64,000 nt of DNA from JBCBKU01 sp038521345. GTDB lineage: Bacteria; Pseudomonadota; Alphaproteobacteria; Rhodobacterales; Rhodobacteraceae. The notes under the pieces are model-generated. The model did not search any database, had not been told where the DNA came from, and saw only the letters and a list, made by a program, of their open reading frames with translations. Below are positions 8,083 to 16,022 of this stretch, in pieces. The stretch covers positions 186,001 to 250,000 of the forward strand of contig JBCBKU010000002.1 in NCBI GenBank assembly GCA_038521345.1, written 5' to 3'. The translations under genes and the position numbers were made by a program. Positions within the stretch are counted from its first letter, which is position 1, and each line of letters begins with the position of its first letter.

Positions 8083-8952
8083 CTAGAACCATTGGCCGGG
8101 CTCCATCAGGCCAAGGTCGAGCAGTTGCTGGGAATGCCATTCGAACGGCGCGGAATTGTGCCAGAGAAAGCTATCGATCGCATGGCGTGACCCGGGGTTC
8201 GCGCGAAGCGCTTTTGCGGCGCGAAAGGAACACACAGCCGCCGTGAGGTTGTTGTGCCACGGGCAGGAATATGTGTTCATCTCTTCGTCGGACAACGTGT
8301 GGTCATCGCGCAGCGTGAGACCAGGCTTGGCGCGAAATAGCGCGATGCGGTCAATTTTCCGTTTCTCGTAGGGCACGTGTTCCTCGTATCGCCACCGAAG
8401 ACCGCCGTAAAAGTTGAGCTGTCGCTCCTTTGGCGCCCAGTCGTTGGACGCGTCTTCCCGGGCCAGCGCGTAATAGCCCGAGCGATCCAGCATGGCGTCT
8501 TCGAGCGAGACGGCGTCTGGATGCGTCGAAAGATCCTCGGCATAAAGATCAACGACGTAAGTCAGCATCGCGTCTCGTCGTTCTTCCGTGTGGAATGCCA
8601 GCATCTCACCAACGCTTCGGGATTCCGAAAACGGGAAAAACAGGTACTCGGCGTTGTAGCAGTAATAAAGCCAGATCCCCGGCGCCGCTGCGATCACTGC
8701 GTTTACCGCTGGTGCCGCGCCGCCCGACGCGACGGTGTCATAGGGCACCCGCCTTATGGTTTTCTCGATCTCCGAGGACAGATCGATCGTGTCGGGAATA
8801 AACACCACGATTTCGCGGAACCCGGCGAAGCGGTGGTGGCGGATCGTGGTCTCGACCTCGACGGGGTCCTCCACGAAGACAAGCGCCACCGGCCCCTTGA
8901 CCAGGGCGTCGCGTCCCTTCTTCAGGAAGTGGTCGAGATGGTTGTAGCGCAT
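8083..8952 (-). CDS. Conserved alphaproteobacterial protein, glycosyltransferase-like
   Basis: 289 aa, start at MRYNHLDHFL (ATG at 8952). The upstream extension of the frame is basic and unlike coding sequence. The first 80 residues look like an alternating alpha/beta nucleotide-fold domain (VALVFVEDPVEVETTI, REIVVFIPDT). Then comes an aromatic-rich block, LYYCYNAEYLFFPFSESRS, and the acidic EMLAFHTEERRDAM. The C-terminus ends LLDLGLMEPGQWF. Close relatives in Rhodobacteraceae are sometimes labelled family 2 glycosyltransferases, but I see no clear DxD sugar-nucleotide motif. Function not established. Confidence 0.65.
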   Translation of the reverse strand: MRYNHLDHFLKKGRDALVKGPVALVFVEDPVEVETTIRHHRFAGFREIVVFIPDTIDLSSEIEKTIRRVPYDTVASGGAAPAVNAVIAAAPGIWLYYCYNAEYLFFPFSESRSVGEMLAFHTEERRDAMLTYVVDLYAEDLSTHPDAVSLEDAMLDRSGYYALAREDASNDWAPKERQLNFYGGLRWRYEEHVPYEKRKIDRIALFRAKPGLTLRDDHTLSDEEMNTYSCPWHNNLTAAVCSFRAAKALRANPGSRHAIDSFLWHNSAPFEWHSQQLLDLGLMEPGQWF

Positions 8953-9081
8953 GCCTGTACCGTTACCCGGTTTCTGTTTAGCTTTGCCGAAGGGAGCGCC
9001 ATTGGCAAGGCAGCGCGTAGGGATGTGTCCTGCTGCCGGGCCGGATTTCAAAGCTCAGATTTGATTTAGGAGGATTGGGTT

Positions 9082-10407
9082 ATGGATATTACGCCATTCG
9101 GTGACGGTCGCGACGAGGACGATCTTGGGCGCGAGGCGCGGCCGCAGCGCGATCGCGCATCACCCGACGATGACGGCGCCGTACTGGCTTTCAGCGCGGG
9201 GACCATACGGCTTCGCGCCGTCAACAAGGCCATGATCGTGGACGGGATGCGGGACGAGGCCGTGGCGAACGCGGCGATCCGGCTTGGACCGCTTTTTGCG
9301 ACCACCAATCGGTTTGGGAATGCCGAGATTGATATCTCGGGGCTGCCGGATGGGGTCCACGATCTGGAGATCGATGGCGAGGTCACCTCGACCGATGCGG
9401 TCGGGCCAGATCTCGAGATTCCTGACGGGGCCGATTACATCTGGGCGCCGTTTCGGGCCAAGGTTGAGAAGGTCGGGCTTGATGTGACACCGGTCGACGG
9501 CACGGCGGACCTTGATCTGGTGTCAGGCGCGCTACGGGCTGCGCTGCGGCCGATGTGGATTGCCTCGGGTGCGATCACCGAGGGCGGTATGGTCCGGGTC
9601 GAGCACGTCATCATCCACCATACCGCCGGGTTCAACGCGCGGTCGGACCTAAACGCGCTGGCCTATGGCGGCGGTGTCTCGGCGCATTACCTGGTGCCGC
9701 CGACCGGAGAGACGATCAAGCTGGTCCGCGAAGTGGACCGCGCTTGGCACGCGGGCTATTCCCATTGGCAGGGCCGGGAAGCGCTGAACAAGCTTAGCAT
9801 CGGGATCGAAATCACCCATCACGACGGTCCGTTTAACCCAGAGCAGATCGATGCGGTCGAAGAGCTTGTCGGCCGGATCGTCGCGGCCTCTCCGGACCTG
9901 ATGCCCCAGAACATCATCGCGCATAGCGATATCGCACTGAACCGTCCGGCCGCACGCCCGCCGAAGACGCTGAATCGGAAATCCGGTGACCCAAGCTCGC
10001 GGTTCCCATGGGAGCGGCTCGAAGCGCGTCAGTGGGGCCTTGTGCCCGAGGCGCGCGCGCTGCCCGATGCGTTTCTCGGGGGGTACTTCGTGCACCGCCC
10101 GGACGGGGCCCTGGTGCGCGGGGACCGCGATTCCGCGCAGGTCTATGGTGGCGAGGTCGTGGACGAGGTCGAAGACGCAGTGGCCGGGCTTCAAGAGCAC
10201 TTGGCTCTCATCGGGTACTATGTGGGGGCCGTGGACGGTCAGTTCGGCTCGGTGACGGGCTGGGCGGTTCGGCTCTTTCAGCAGCACATCTTTTCGGGGA
10301 TCCGCCAGACCGGAGATGACCCCGAGAACAGCGGCGATGGCCGGTGTGACCGCGCCACGGCGGAGATGCTGATTGCGGTGCGGGCTGCCCCGGGCCTTGG
10401 CATGTAG
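9082..10407 (+). CDS. N-acetylmuramoyl-L-alanine amidase, AmpD-like, with peptidoglycan-binding tail
   Basis: 441 aa. Residues about 1-160 form an acidic N-terminal region of unknown fold. About 165-320 is an amidase_2 (T7 lysozyme/PGRP) domain: zinc His in HVIIHHTAG, His in IIAHSDI, and the C-terminal ligand region in GDPSSRFPWERL, matching AmpD's GPxFPWxxL. About 370-435 looks like a PG_binding_1 repeat (LQEHLALIGYYVGAVDG, then FQQHIF). It would cut the MurNAc-L-Ala bond. No signal peptide is visible, so it either acts on cytoplasmic anhydro-muropeptides or leaves by a non-Sec route. Confidence 0.8.
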   Translation: MDITPFGDGRDEDDLGREARPQRDRASPDDDGAVLAFSAGTIRLRAVNKAMIVDGMRDEAVANAAIRLGPLFATTNRFGNAEIDISGLPDGVHDLEIDGEVTSTDAVGPDLEIPDGADYIWAPFRAKVEKVGLDVTPVDGTADLDLVSGALRAALRPMWIASGAITEGGMVRVEHVIIHHTAGFNARSDLNALAYGGGVSAHYLVPPTGETIKLVREVDRAWHAGYSHWQGREALNKLSIGIEITHHDGPFNPEQIDAVEELVGRIVAASPDLMPQNIIAHSDIALNRPAARPPKTLNRKSGDPSSRFPWERLEARQWGLVPEARALPDAFLGGYFVHRPDGALVRGDRDSAQVYGGEVVDEVEDAVAGLQEHLALIGYYVGAVDGQFGSVTGWAVRLFQQHIFSGIRQTGDDPENSGDGRCDRATAEMLIAVRAAPGLGM

Positions 10408-10509
10408 GCGGCGTGCCATGGCATTTCCGCCGCGCCCAGCGTCCACGCGCCCCGTTGCGGGGATCGCGTTGGGCCTGTAAGACCCGGCCGATCCACGCGG
10501 AAAGTCTCC

Positions 10510-11832
10510 ATGTCTCGCCCCAAGAAGCTCTATATCAAGACCTATGGCTGTCAGATGAACGTCTATGACAGCGAGCGGATGGCCGAGGCTATGGGCGGTG
10601 CGGGCTATGTCGAGACCGCTTCGCCCGAGGACGCGGATATGATCTTGTTGAACACCTGCCATATCCGGGAAAAAGCCGCGGAAAAGGTCTATTCCGAGCT
10701 TGGCCGGTTCAAGGGGCTGAAAGCGGCCAAGCCTGATCTGAAGATCGGTGTCGCGGGCTGCGTCGCACAGGCGGAAGGCGCAGAGATCATCGCACGCCAA
10801 CCGATAGTTGATCTTGTTGTGGGCCCCCAAAGCTATCACCGGTTGCCCGAACTTGAGGCCCGCGCGGGGCAGGGGGCCAAGGCGCTCGACACGGATTTTC
10901 CTGAAGAGGACAAATTCGACCATCTCAGCAGCCGGCCCAAGGCCCGGCGTGGCCCGACGGCATTTCTGACGGTGCAGGAAGGATGTGATAAGTTCTGCGC
11001 CTTTTGCGTTGTGCCGTACACGCGTGGGGCCGAAGTGTCGCGCCCAGCCGACCGTGTGCTGGCCGAAGCCCGCGATCTTGTGGATCGAGGTGTCCGGGAG
11101 ATCACCCTTCTAGGTCAGAACGTGAACGCCTATCACGGGCATGAGGGTGGACTTGCCGGGCTGATCTGGGCGTTGGCCGAGATCGATGGTCTCGATCGTA
11201 TCCGTTTCACCACGTCGCATCCCAACGATATGGACGAGACTCTTATTGCGGCGCATGGCGAGTGCGCAAAGTTGATGCCCTACCTGCACCTGCCAGTGCA
11301 ATCCGGGTCCGACCGGATCCTTAAGGCGATGAACCGCAAGCACACCGCCGCGAGCTATTTGAAAATCATCGAGCGCTTGCGTGCGGCGCGACCGGACCTT
11401 CTTTTGTCCGGGGACTTCATTGTCGGCTTTCCCGGCGAGACCGAGGCGGATTTCAACGACACGATGGGGCTGGTGGAGGCGGTCGGGTACGGACAGGCGT
11501 ATTCATTCAAGTACTCTGCCCGGCCTGGCACACCGGCGGCGGAACGCGATCCGATCGATCCGTCCGAGGCCGATGATCGCCTGCAACGCCTTCAGGCGCT
11601 CCTGACCCGGCAACAGCGCGCTCACCAGGATGCCATGGTAGGGCGCGATGTGACGGTCCTGTTCGAGAAGGCGGGGCGGTTGCCCGGACAGGTGGTTGGC
11701 AAGTCCGAACACCTGCACGCCGTGCATGTTACGGGCGACGTGGCGGCCGGGGATCTGAGGCGGGTCCGGATCGTGGAAAGTGGTCCGAACTCGCTCGCGG
11801 GCGAGATTGCCGACCCCGCCCGCCAGCCGTAG
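10510..11832 (+). CDS. miaB: tRNA-2-methylthio-N6-dimethylallyladenosine synthase MiaB
   Basis: 440 aa radical-SAM methylthiotransferase acting on A37 of tRNAs reading UNN codons. The N-terminal UPF0004 domain has Cys in KTYGCQMN, NTCHIREKA and GVAGCVAQ for the auxiliary cluster. The radical-SAM motif is CDKFCAFC (CxxxCxxC), followed by ITLLGQNVNAY, and a C-terminal TRAM domain holds the RVRIVESGPNSLAGEI end. It begins the conserved miaB-phoH-ybeY-corC-lnt run, here interrupted by two inserted gene sets. Confidence 0.96.
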   Translation: MSRPKKLYIKTYGCQMNVYDSERMAEAMGGAGYVETASPEDADMILLNTCHIREKAAEKVYSELGRFKGLKAAKPDLKIGVAGCVAQAEGAEIIARQPIVDLVVGPQSYHRLPELEARAGQGAKALDTDFPEEDKFDHLSSRPKARRGPTAFLTVQEGCDKFCAFCVVPYTRGAEVSRPADRVLAEARDLVDRGVREITLLGQNVNAYHGHEGGLAGLIWALAEIDGLDRIRFTTSHPNDMDETLIAAHGECAKLMPYLHLPVQSGSDRILKAMNRKHTAASYLKIIERLRAARPDLLLSGDFIVGFPGETEADFNDTMGLVEAVGYGQAYSFKYSARPGTPAAERDPIDPSEADDRLQRLQALLTRQQRAHQDAMVGRDVTVLFEKAGRLPGQVVGKSEHLHAVHVTGDVAAGDLRRVRIVESGPNSLAGEIADPARQP

Positions 11833-11841
11833 AAGCAGTTG

Positions 11842-12276
11842 TCAGGAAACCGCCGCAAGCGCATCGAGAATTGCGGCCCAGCCCTTGGCGTGGTTGTCGC
11901 GCATTTCTTCGGTTTCGAACCGAACATGGGTCAGTGTCACCTTCGTTCCTTCGGGCGCGTCATCGAAGGTCAGCGTGACGGTGCTGCCTTCGATCGACGA
12001 AAATGGGCTTTCCCATGTGAAGGCCAACCGGCTCGGGCGTTCGATCATCTTGTAGGTGCCTTCGTGAGGCATGTCTCGTTCGCCGACCCGCATTACGACG
12101 CGGAATCGTCCGCCTTCTCGCGGGTCGGTCGTGACCTCCGGTACGGTCATGTCCGAGGCAGGCATCATGAACTTGGCCAGCATGGCAGGATCGAGCCAGG
12201 CATCGAACAATGCCTCTTTCGAGGCAGCGATCACACGGCTTGTTTCGGTTCTGAGTTCGGTTGCGGTGTCAGTCAT
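11842..12276 (-). CDS. SRPBCC (AHSA1-like) domain protein
   Basis: 144 aa START/SRPBCC fold protein. The N-terminal SRVIAASKEALFDAWLDPAMLAKFM is the typical AHSA1 opening, followed by a central GGRFRVVMRVGE and the C-terminal HAKGWAAILDALA. These proteins bind hydrophobic ligands and often pair with an ArsR-type regulator. Its start overlaps the arsR stop by eight bases, so the two are co-translated. It runs against the flow of the miaB-phoH region. Confidence 0.85.
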   Translation of the reverse strand: MTDTATELRTETSRVIAASKEALFDAWLDPAMLAKFMMPASDMTVPEVTTDPREGGRFRVVMRVGERDMPHEGTYKMIERPSRLAFTWESPFSSIEGSTVTLTFDDAPEGTKVTLTHVRFETEEMRDNHAKGWAAILDALAAVS

Positions 12277-12610
12277 CCTTCGTCTCCTTGGTCAACAGGG
12301 TCTCCAGTGCTTCAAGACGCAAGGCCCAGATCGACCGAAGTTCGGTGAACCACGTGTCGATCAGTTCCATGGGCTCGGTGTTCAGCTCGATCAGGTGTTC
12401 GCGCCATGCGGTCCTGCGAGTCGCGAGGCCGGCACTTTCCAGCGCTTTGATGTGTTTTGAGACGGCGTTGAGGCTGATTTCAAAGCGGTGAGCCAGGTCA
12501 GTGACCCGCAACGGCCCTTCTTGGGCCAGAAGCGTTAGGATGCGACGCCGAGTGGGATCGGAGGCGGCTTTGAGAACAGCAGTTAGTGCGTCTTCTTCTT
12601 GTTCAACCAT
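12269..12610 (-). CDS. ArsR-family transcriptional regulator
   Basis: 113 aa winged-helix regulator. The start chosen is MVEQEEDALT (ATG at 12610), because an upstream ATG would place ten residues over the probable operator. DPTRRRILTLL, then LRVTDLAHRFEISLNAVSKHIKALESAGL, form the HTH. No CxC metal site is seen, so it is probably one of the non-metal ArsR proteins that pair with SRPBCC ligand-binding proteins. It is likely autoregulated through the inverted repeat at 12637-12660. Confidence 0.88.
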   Translation of the reverse strand: MVEQEEDALTAVLKAASDPTRRRILTLLAQEGPLRVTDLAHRFEISLNAVSKHIKALESAGLATRRTAWREHLIELNTEPMELIDTWFTELRSIWALRLEALETLLTKETKDD

Positions 12611-12636
12611 ATGGGTGAATAACAAGTTGGAAGGTA

Positions 12637-12660
12637 TCATTCAACAATAAAGTTGAATGA
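12637..12660. promoter_or_regulatory. Inverted-repeat operator upstream of arsR/phoH
   Basis: Perfect 9-bp arms, TCATTCAAC and GTTGAATGA, separated by AATAAA. It lies 27 bases upstream of the arsR start and between arsR and the divergently oriented phoH. TTCAAC/GTTGAA half-sites are a common shape for ArsR-family operators. It is the most obvious candidate for autoregulation and might also affect phoH. Confidence 0.55.
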
Positions 12661-12700
12661 ATGGAAATCGGCTCGGCCAACAAGATTTCGTAAAGATCAC

Positions 12701-13792
12701 ATGACAAATACCGAGATATGCTTGCGCGCCCCGGTGAGGCTTGGCAGCATCTTCCAAGGTGAAACGCGAATCCCGGAGTGCCATTTGGCCATCAGCGTGC
12801 TGAACGATCCTGAAACGGACGGAATCCACGAAACGCTGCTTGAGTTTCCCGACAACCGATTGCTGATCGATTTGTGCGGCGAATTCGACAGGAACCTCGC
12901 CCAGATCGAACACAAACTCTCGGTGCAGATCCTGCGCAGGGGAAACCAGCTTGCCGTAATCGGAGAGGACGATTCACGCCGGCAGGCAGCGGCTGTCCTC
13001 GAAGGCCTCTATGAAAAGCTGGAAGCTGGCCGCAGTCTCGATTCCGGTGCCATCGATGGTGAAATCCGCATGGGTGGATCCGAGGCGGATACGGGCACGC
13101 GGTCCGGTGATCAACTCGAGATGTTCAAGAGCGGTTCCGTCGAGATCAAGACCCGTAAGAAGCTCGTCGAGCCGCGAACGGAAGCGCAGAAGGATTACGT
13201 GAAGGCCCTTTACAGCAACGAACTTTGCTTCGGGATCGGTCCGGCGGGTACGGGCAAGACCTATCTGGCCGTTGCGGTGGGTGTGAATATGTTCCTCGGA
13301 GGGCAAGTCGACCGAATCATCCTGTCGCGCCCTGCGGTTGAAGCCGGTGAACGCCTTGGGTTTCTTCCCGGTACACAGGAAGACAAAGTCGACCCCTACA
13401 TGCAGCCGCTCTACGACGCGCTGAACGACTTTCTTCCGGGCAAACAGGTCGCAAAGCTGCGCGAAGACAAGAAGATCGAGATCGCGCCTTTGGCCTTCAT
13501 GCGGGGACGCACCTTGTCGAACGCGTTCGTCGTTCTGGATGAGGCGCAGAACGCCACTGCAATGCAGATGAAGATGTTCCTCACCCGGCTCGGAGAAGGG
13601 AGCCGGATGGTTGTGACCGGGGACAGAAGTCAAGTCGACCTTCCGCGCGGGGTCACCTCGGGCCTTGCAGATGCCGAGCGCCTGCTCGGCGACGTCGACG
13701 GGATCTCTTTCCGGTACTTCACCGCAAAGGATGTCGTGCGCCACCCGCTCGTTGCCAAGATTATCGAGGCCTATGACGGTGACGATACTTAG
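12701..13792 (+). CDS. phoH: PhoH family ATPase
   Basis: About 363 aa. Walker A is GIGPAGTGKTYLA and Walker B is VVLDEAQNA, with TGDRSQVDLP (sensor) after it. The N-terminal KH-like part begins at LLEFPDNRLLIDLCGEFDRNL. PhoH-like proteins are RNA-associated ATPases often next to ybeY and are thought to act in RNA or ribosome handling. The exact start is uncertain: an ATG at 12701 gives an unusual 40-residue leader, and a GTG at 12797 would start just before the conserved part. Separated from ybeY by an inserted gene. Confidence 0.9.
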   Translation: MTNTEICLRAPVRLGSIFQGETRIPECHLAISVLNDPETDGIHETLLEFPDNRLLIDLCGEFDRNLAQIEHKLSVQILRRGNQLAVIGEDDSRRQAAAVLEGLYEKLEAGRSLDSGAIDGEIRMGGSEADTGTRSGDQLEMFKSGSVEIKTRKKLVEPRTEAQKDYVKALYSNELCFGIGPAGTGKTYLAVAVGVNMFLGGQVDRIILSRPAVEAGERLGFLPGTQEDKVDPYMQPLYDALNDFLPGKQVAKLREDKKIEIAPLAFMRGRTLSNAFVVLDEAQNATAMQMKMFLTRLGEGSRMVVTGDRSQVDLPRGVTSGLADAERLLGDVDGISFRYFTAKDVVRHPLVAKIIEAYDGDDT

Positions 13793-13931
13793 GCTCTGGC
13801 TCTGTTCGAGCGGTGTTTACCAGCGGCAGGTCGTGCGGAAGGTTGCGGCGTGACGTTTCATGGACGCGCCGGCCCAAACCGCTAGGTGCCGCACAGTATA
13901 CGGAACCGCAAATCGCAAGGGAACTCAGGGC

Positions 13932-14570
13932 ATGTCGATCGCGGTGATCGGGGCGAGCAGGGGCATCGGTCGAGAGACGGTGGAAACAGCGTTGAACCGC
14001 GGGCAGAGTGTGCGGGCATTCTCGCGGAATGCAGAGGCGCTCGACCGCGACGACCCCAATCTTGAACAAGTCTCGGGCGACGCGCGAGAGCCTGCTGATG
14101 TTGCAAGGGCGATCGACGGAGCATCGGCCGTGATTATGACCCTTGGTATCCGCGAGCGTCTGGCCATGATCTGGGAAGAAGAGACGCTGTTCTCGACATC
14201 GACGGCAGTGGCGCTTGCCGCAATGAAGGACGCCGGCGTGAAGCGCCTTGTCGTCGTTACGGGGCTTGGCACATCTGAAAGTGCCGATGCATTGAGCAGT
14301 TTGGAGCGGATCGGGTTCCGGTTCTTCCTGTCGAAACCGTACGAGGACAAGGCCCGGCAAGAGGTGTTGGTGCGGTCGAGCGAGACCGATTGGACGATAG
14401 TCCGTCCGACAATCCTTACCAACACCGGACCGTCGGGCCGGTACAGGGTTCTAGTGAACCCCCGGGAGTGGCGAAATGGACTGATCTCGCGCGCGGATGT
14501 GGCGGACTTTCTGGTGTCAGCTGCAACCCAGAACACCTATGTGCATCAGGCCGTTGTTTTGGCGCGATGA
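13932..14570 (+). CDS. NAD(P)-binding protein, NmrA/SDR-like
   Basis: 212 aa. The start at 13932 has AAGGGA upstream. The N-terminal Rossmann loop is VIGASRGIGRETV, followed by ASAVIMTLG and VKRLVVVTGLG, then WTIVRPTILTNT and a C-terminal RADVADFLV helix. This is the atypical SDR pattern of NAD(P)H-binding reductases and NmrA-like sensors. Its stop overlaps the ybeY start (ATGA). It sits between phoH and ybeY, where many relatives have nothing. Substrate unknown. Confidence 0.82.
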   Translation: MSIAVIGASRGIGRETVETALNRGQSVRAFSRNAEALDRDDPNLEQVSGDAREPADVARAIDGASAVIMTLGIRERLAMIWEEETLFSTSTAVALAAMKDAGVKRLVVVTGLGTSESADALSSLERIGFRFFLSKPYEDKARQEVLVRSSETDWTIVRPTILTNTGPSGRYRVLVNPREWRNGLISRADVADFLVSAATQNTYVHQAVVLAR

Positions 14571-15055
14571 GTGTCGAGGTCATCATAGAGGATCCACGAT
14601 GGTCGCCGCTCGGGATAGAAGAGTGTTCCAATCATGCAGCAGCTGCGGTCTTGAGCCATGTAGGGCTGCGGCCCGACGACTGGGAGATCGCGATTCTTGC
14701 CTGTAACGATCCTGCGATCGCCGAGTTGAACCGGGCCTTCCGGGGCAAGGCCTCGCCGACGAACGTGCTCTCTTGGCCATCAGTAGAGCGCCGTCCCGGA
14801 CAGGCAGGCGCCGCGCCGGTGCTGCCGGACCTCTCGGAAGGGCCGGAACTTGGGGATATAGCAATCGCTTTTGATACCACCACCCGTGAAGCAGAGACCG
14901 CCGACCGCCCGGTCGAGCACCATGTCATCCATCTTCTGGTCCATGCGGTGCTGCATCTCTTGGGTTACGATCACGAAGATGACCGCGACGCCGCCCGGAT
15001 GGAGCGCGAAGAGGTGGAAATACTTGCAAGTCTCGGGGTTCCCAACCCATATTGA
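14567..15055 (+). CDS. ybeY: Endoribonuclease/rRNA maturation factor YbeY
   Basis: 162 aa. The zinc site is in HLLVHAVLHLLGYDHE (HxxxHxxxxxH), the YbeY signature. It is a single-strand-specific endoribonuclease needed for 16S rRNA 3'-end maturation and 70S quality control. The start ATG overlaps the upstream stop by four bases; a longer frame upstream is not supported. It precedes corC by 46 bases in the conserved order ybeY-corC-lnt. Confidence 0.95.
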   Translation: MSVEVIIEDPRWSPLGIEECSNHAAAAVLSHVGLRPDDWEIAILACNDPAIAELNRAFRGKASPTNVLSWPSVERRPGQAGAAPVLPDLSEGPELGDIAIAFDTTTREAETADRPVEHHVIHLLVHAVLHLLGYDHEDDRDAARMEREEVEILASLGVPNPY

Positions 15056-15101
15056 CTGGGGACGCGACCGCGCGCCCTATCTGATGTAACGGAAAGGTCG
15101 G

Positions 15102-16022
15102 ATGGCCGACACCCAAGACGGGTCTTCTAGCGCAGCGCAGAGCGCGCGCATGTCGAATTCTCAGAACACCGACGCGGGCGGCGGGTCCCGCCGCGGCTTA
15201 CTCGGCCGACTGATTGCGGCGTTGTCTCCGTCGCAGGAATCCGCGACGCCTGCGGTCGACCCGCAGCCAGTGCTGGCCGTCAACGGCGCCGCGTCGCGGC
15301 CTGGGCTTTTGAACCTGAGGCGCATGCGCGTCGAGGACGTCATGTTGCCGCGGGTCGAGATCGTCTCGGTTGCGTCGGATATCACCAAGGCTGAACTGGT
15401 CGAGGTGTTTCGCGATAGTGGACTGACGCGGTTGCCGGTGTACCAAGGCACCCTGGATAGCCCCATCGGCATGGTTCACCTAAAGGACTTTGCCCTGTCG
15501 CACGGCTTCAACGGCACCTCTGAACGCTTTGTCCTTCGCAAGACCCTACGACCGCTCTTGTTTGCGCCACCGTCCATGCCCATCGGTGTTCTTCTTCAGA
15601 AAATGCAGACCGACCGGATACATATGGCCTTGGTCATCGATGAATATGGCGGCGTGGACGGCCTCGTGACCATTGAGGACCTAATCGAGCAAGTGATCGG
15701 CGAGATCGAAGACGAGCACGATACGGCAGAGGACAGATATTGGTCCGAAGAGAAGCCGGGCTGCTATCTTGCGGTCGCGAAGACCCCACTGGCGGATTTC
15801 GAAACCGAGATCGGGCGGCGGCTCGTCACCGAAGATGATGAAGAGGAGATCGATACGCTCGGCGGCCTCGTCTTTATGCTTGCGGGGCGTGTCCCCGCGC
15901 GTGGAGAAGTGATCCATCACCCCGACGGACCCGATTTTGAAGTGGTCGACGCCGATCCTCGCCGAATCAAGCGGTTAAGGGTGCGCGTTGCGCCCCCAAC
16001 CCCATCCCCAACGGACGCATGA
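15102..16022 (+). CDS. corC: Hemolysin/CorC family protein with CBS pair
   Basis: 306 aa, start preceded by GGAAAGG. After a low-complexity N-terminus of about 65 residues, two CBS domains lie at about 70-205 (VEDVMLPRVEIVSV, then VLLQKMQTDRIHMALVIDEYGG). A CorC_HlyC/transporter-associated domain follows, ending VVDADPRRIKRLRV. There are no membrane segments, as for CorC/TlyC-type soluble members, linked in enterics to cobalt/magnesium efflux and in alphas to envelope function. The stop overlaps the lnt start by four bases. Confidence 0.9.
   Translation: MADTQDGSSSAAQSARMSNSQNTDAGGGSRRGLLGRLIAALSPSQESATPAVDPQPVLAVNGAASRPGLLNLRRMRVEDVMLPRVEIVSVASDITKAELVEVFRDSGLTRLPVYQGTLDSPIGMVHLKDFALSHGFNGTSERFVLRKTLRPLLFAPPSMPIGVLLQKMQTDRIHMALVIDEYGGVDGLVTIEDLIEQVIGEIEDEHDTAEDRYWSEEKPGCYLAVAKTPLADFETEIGRRLVTEDDEEEIDTLGGLVFMLAGRVPARGEVIHHPDGPDFEVVDADPRRIKRLRVRVAPPTPSPTDA

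Noticed and set aside
9649..10923. 424-aa minus-strand open frame
   Set aside because: Spans the antisense of the amidase and miaB genes; no recognisable domain.
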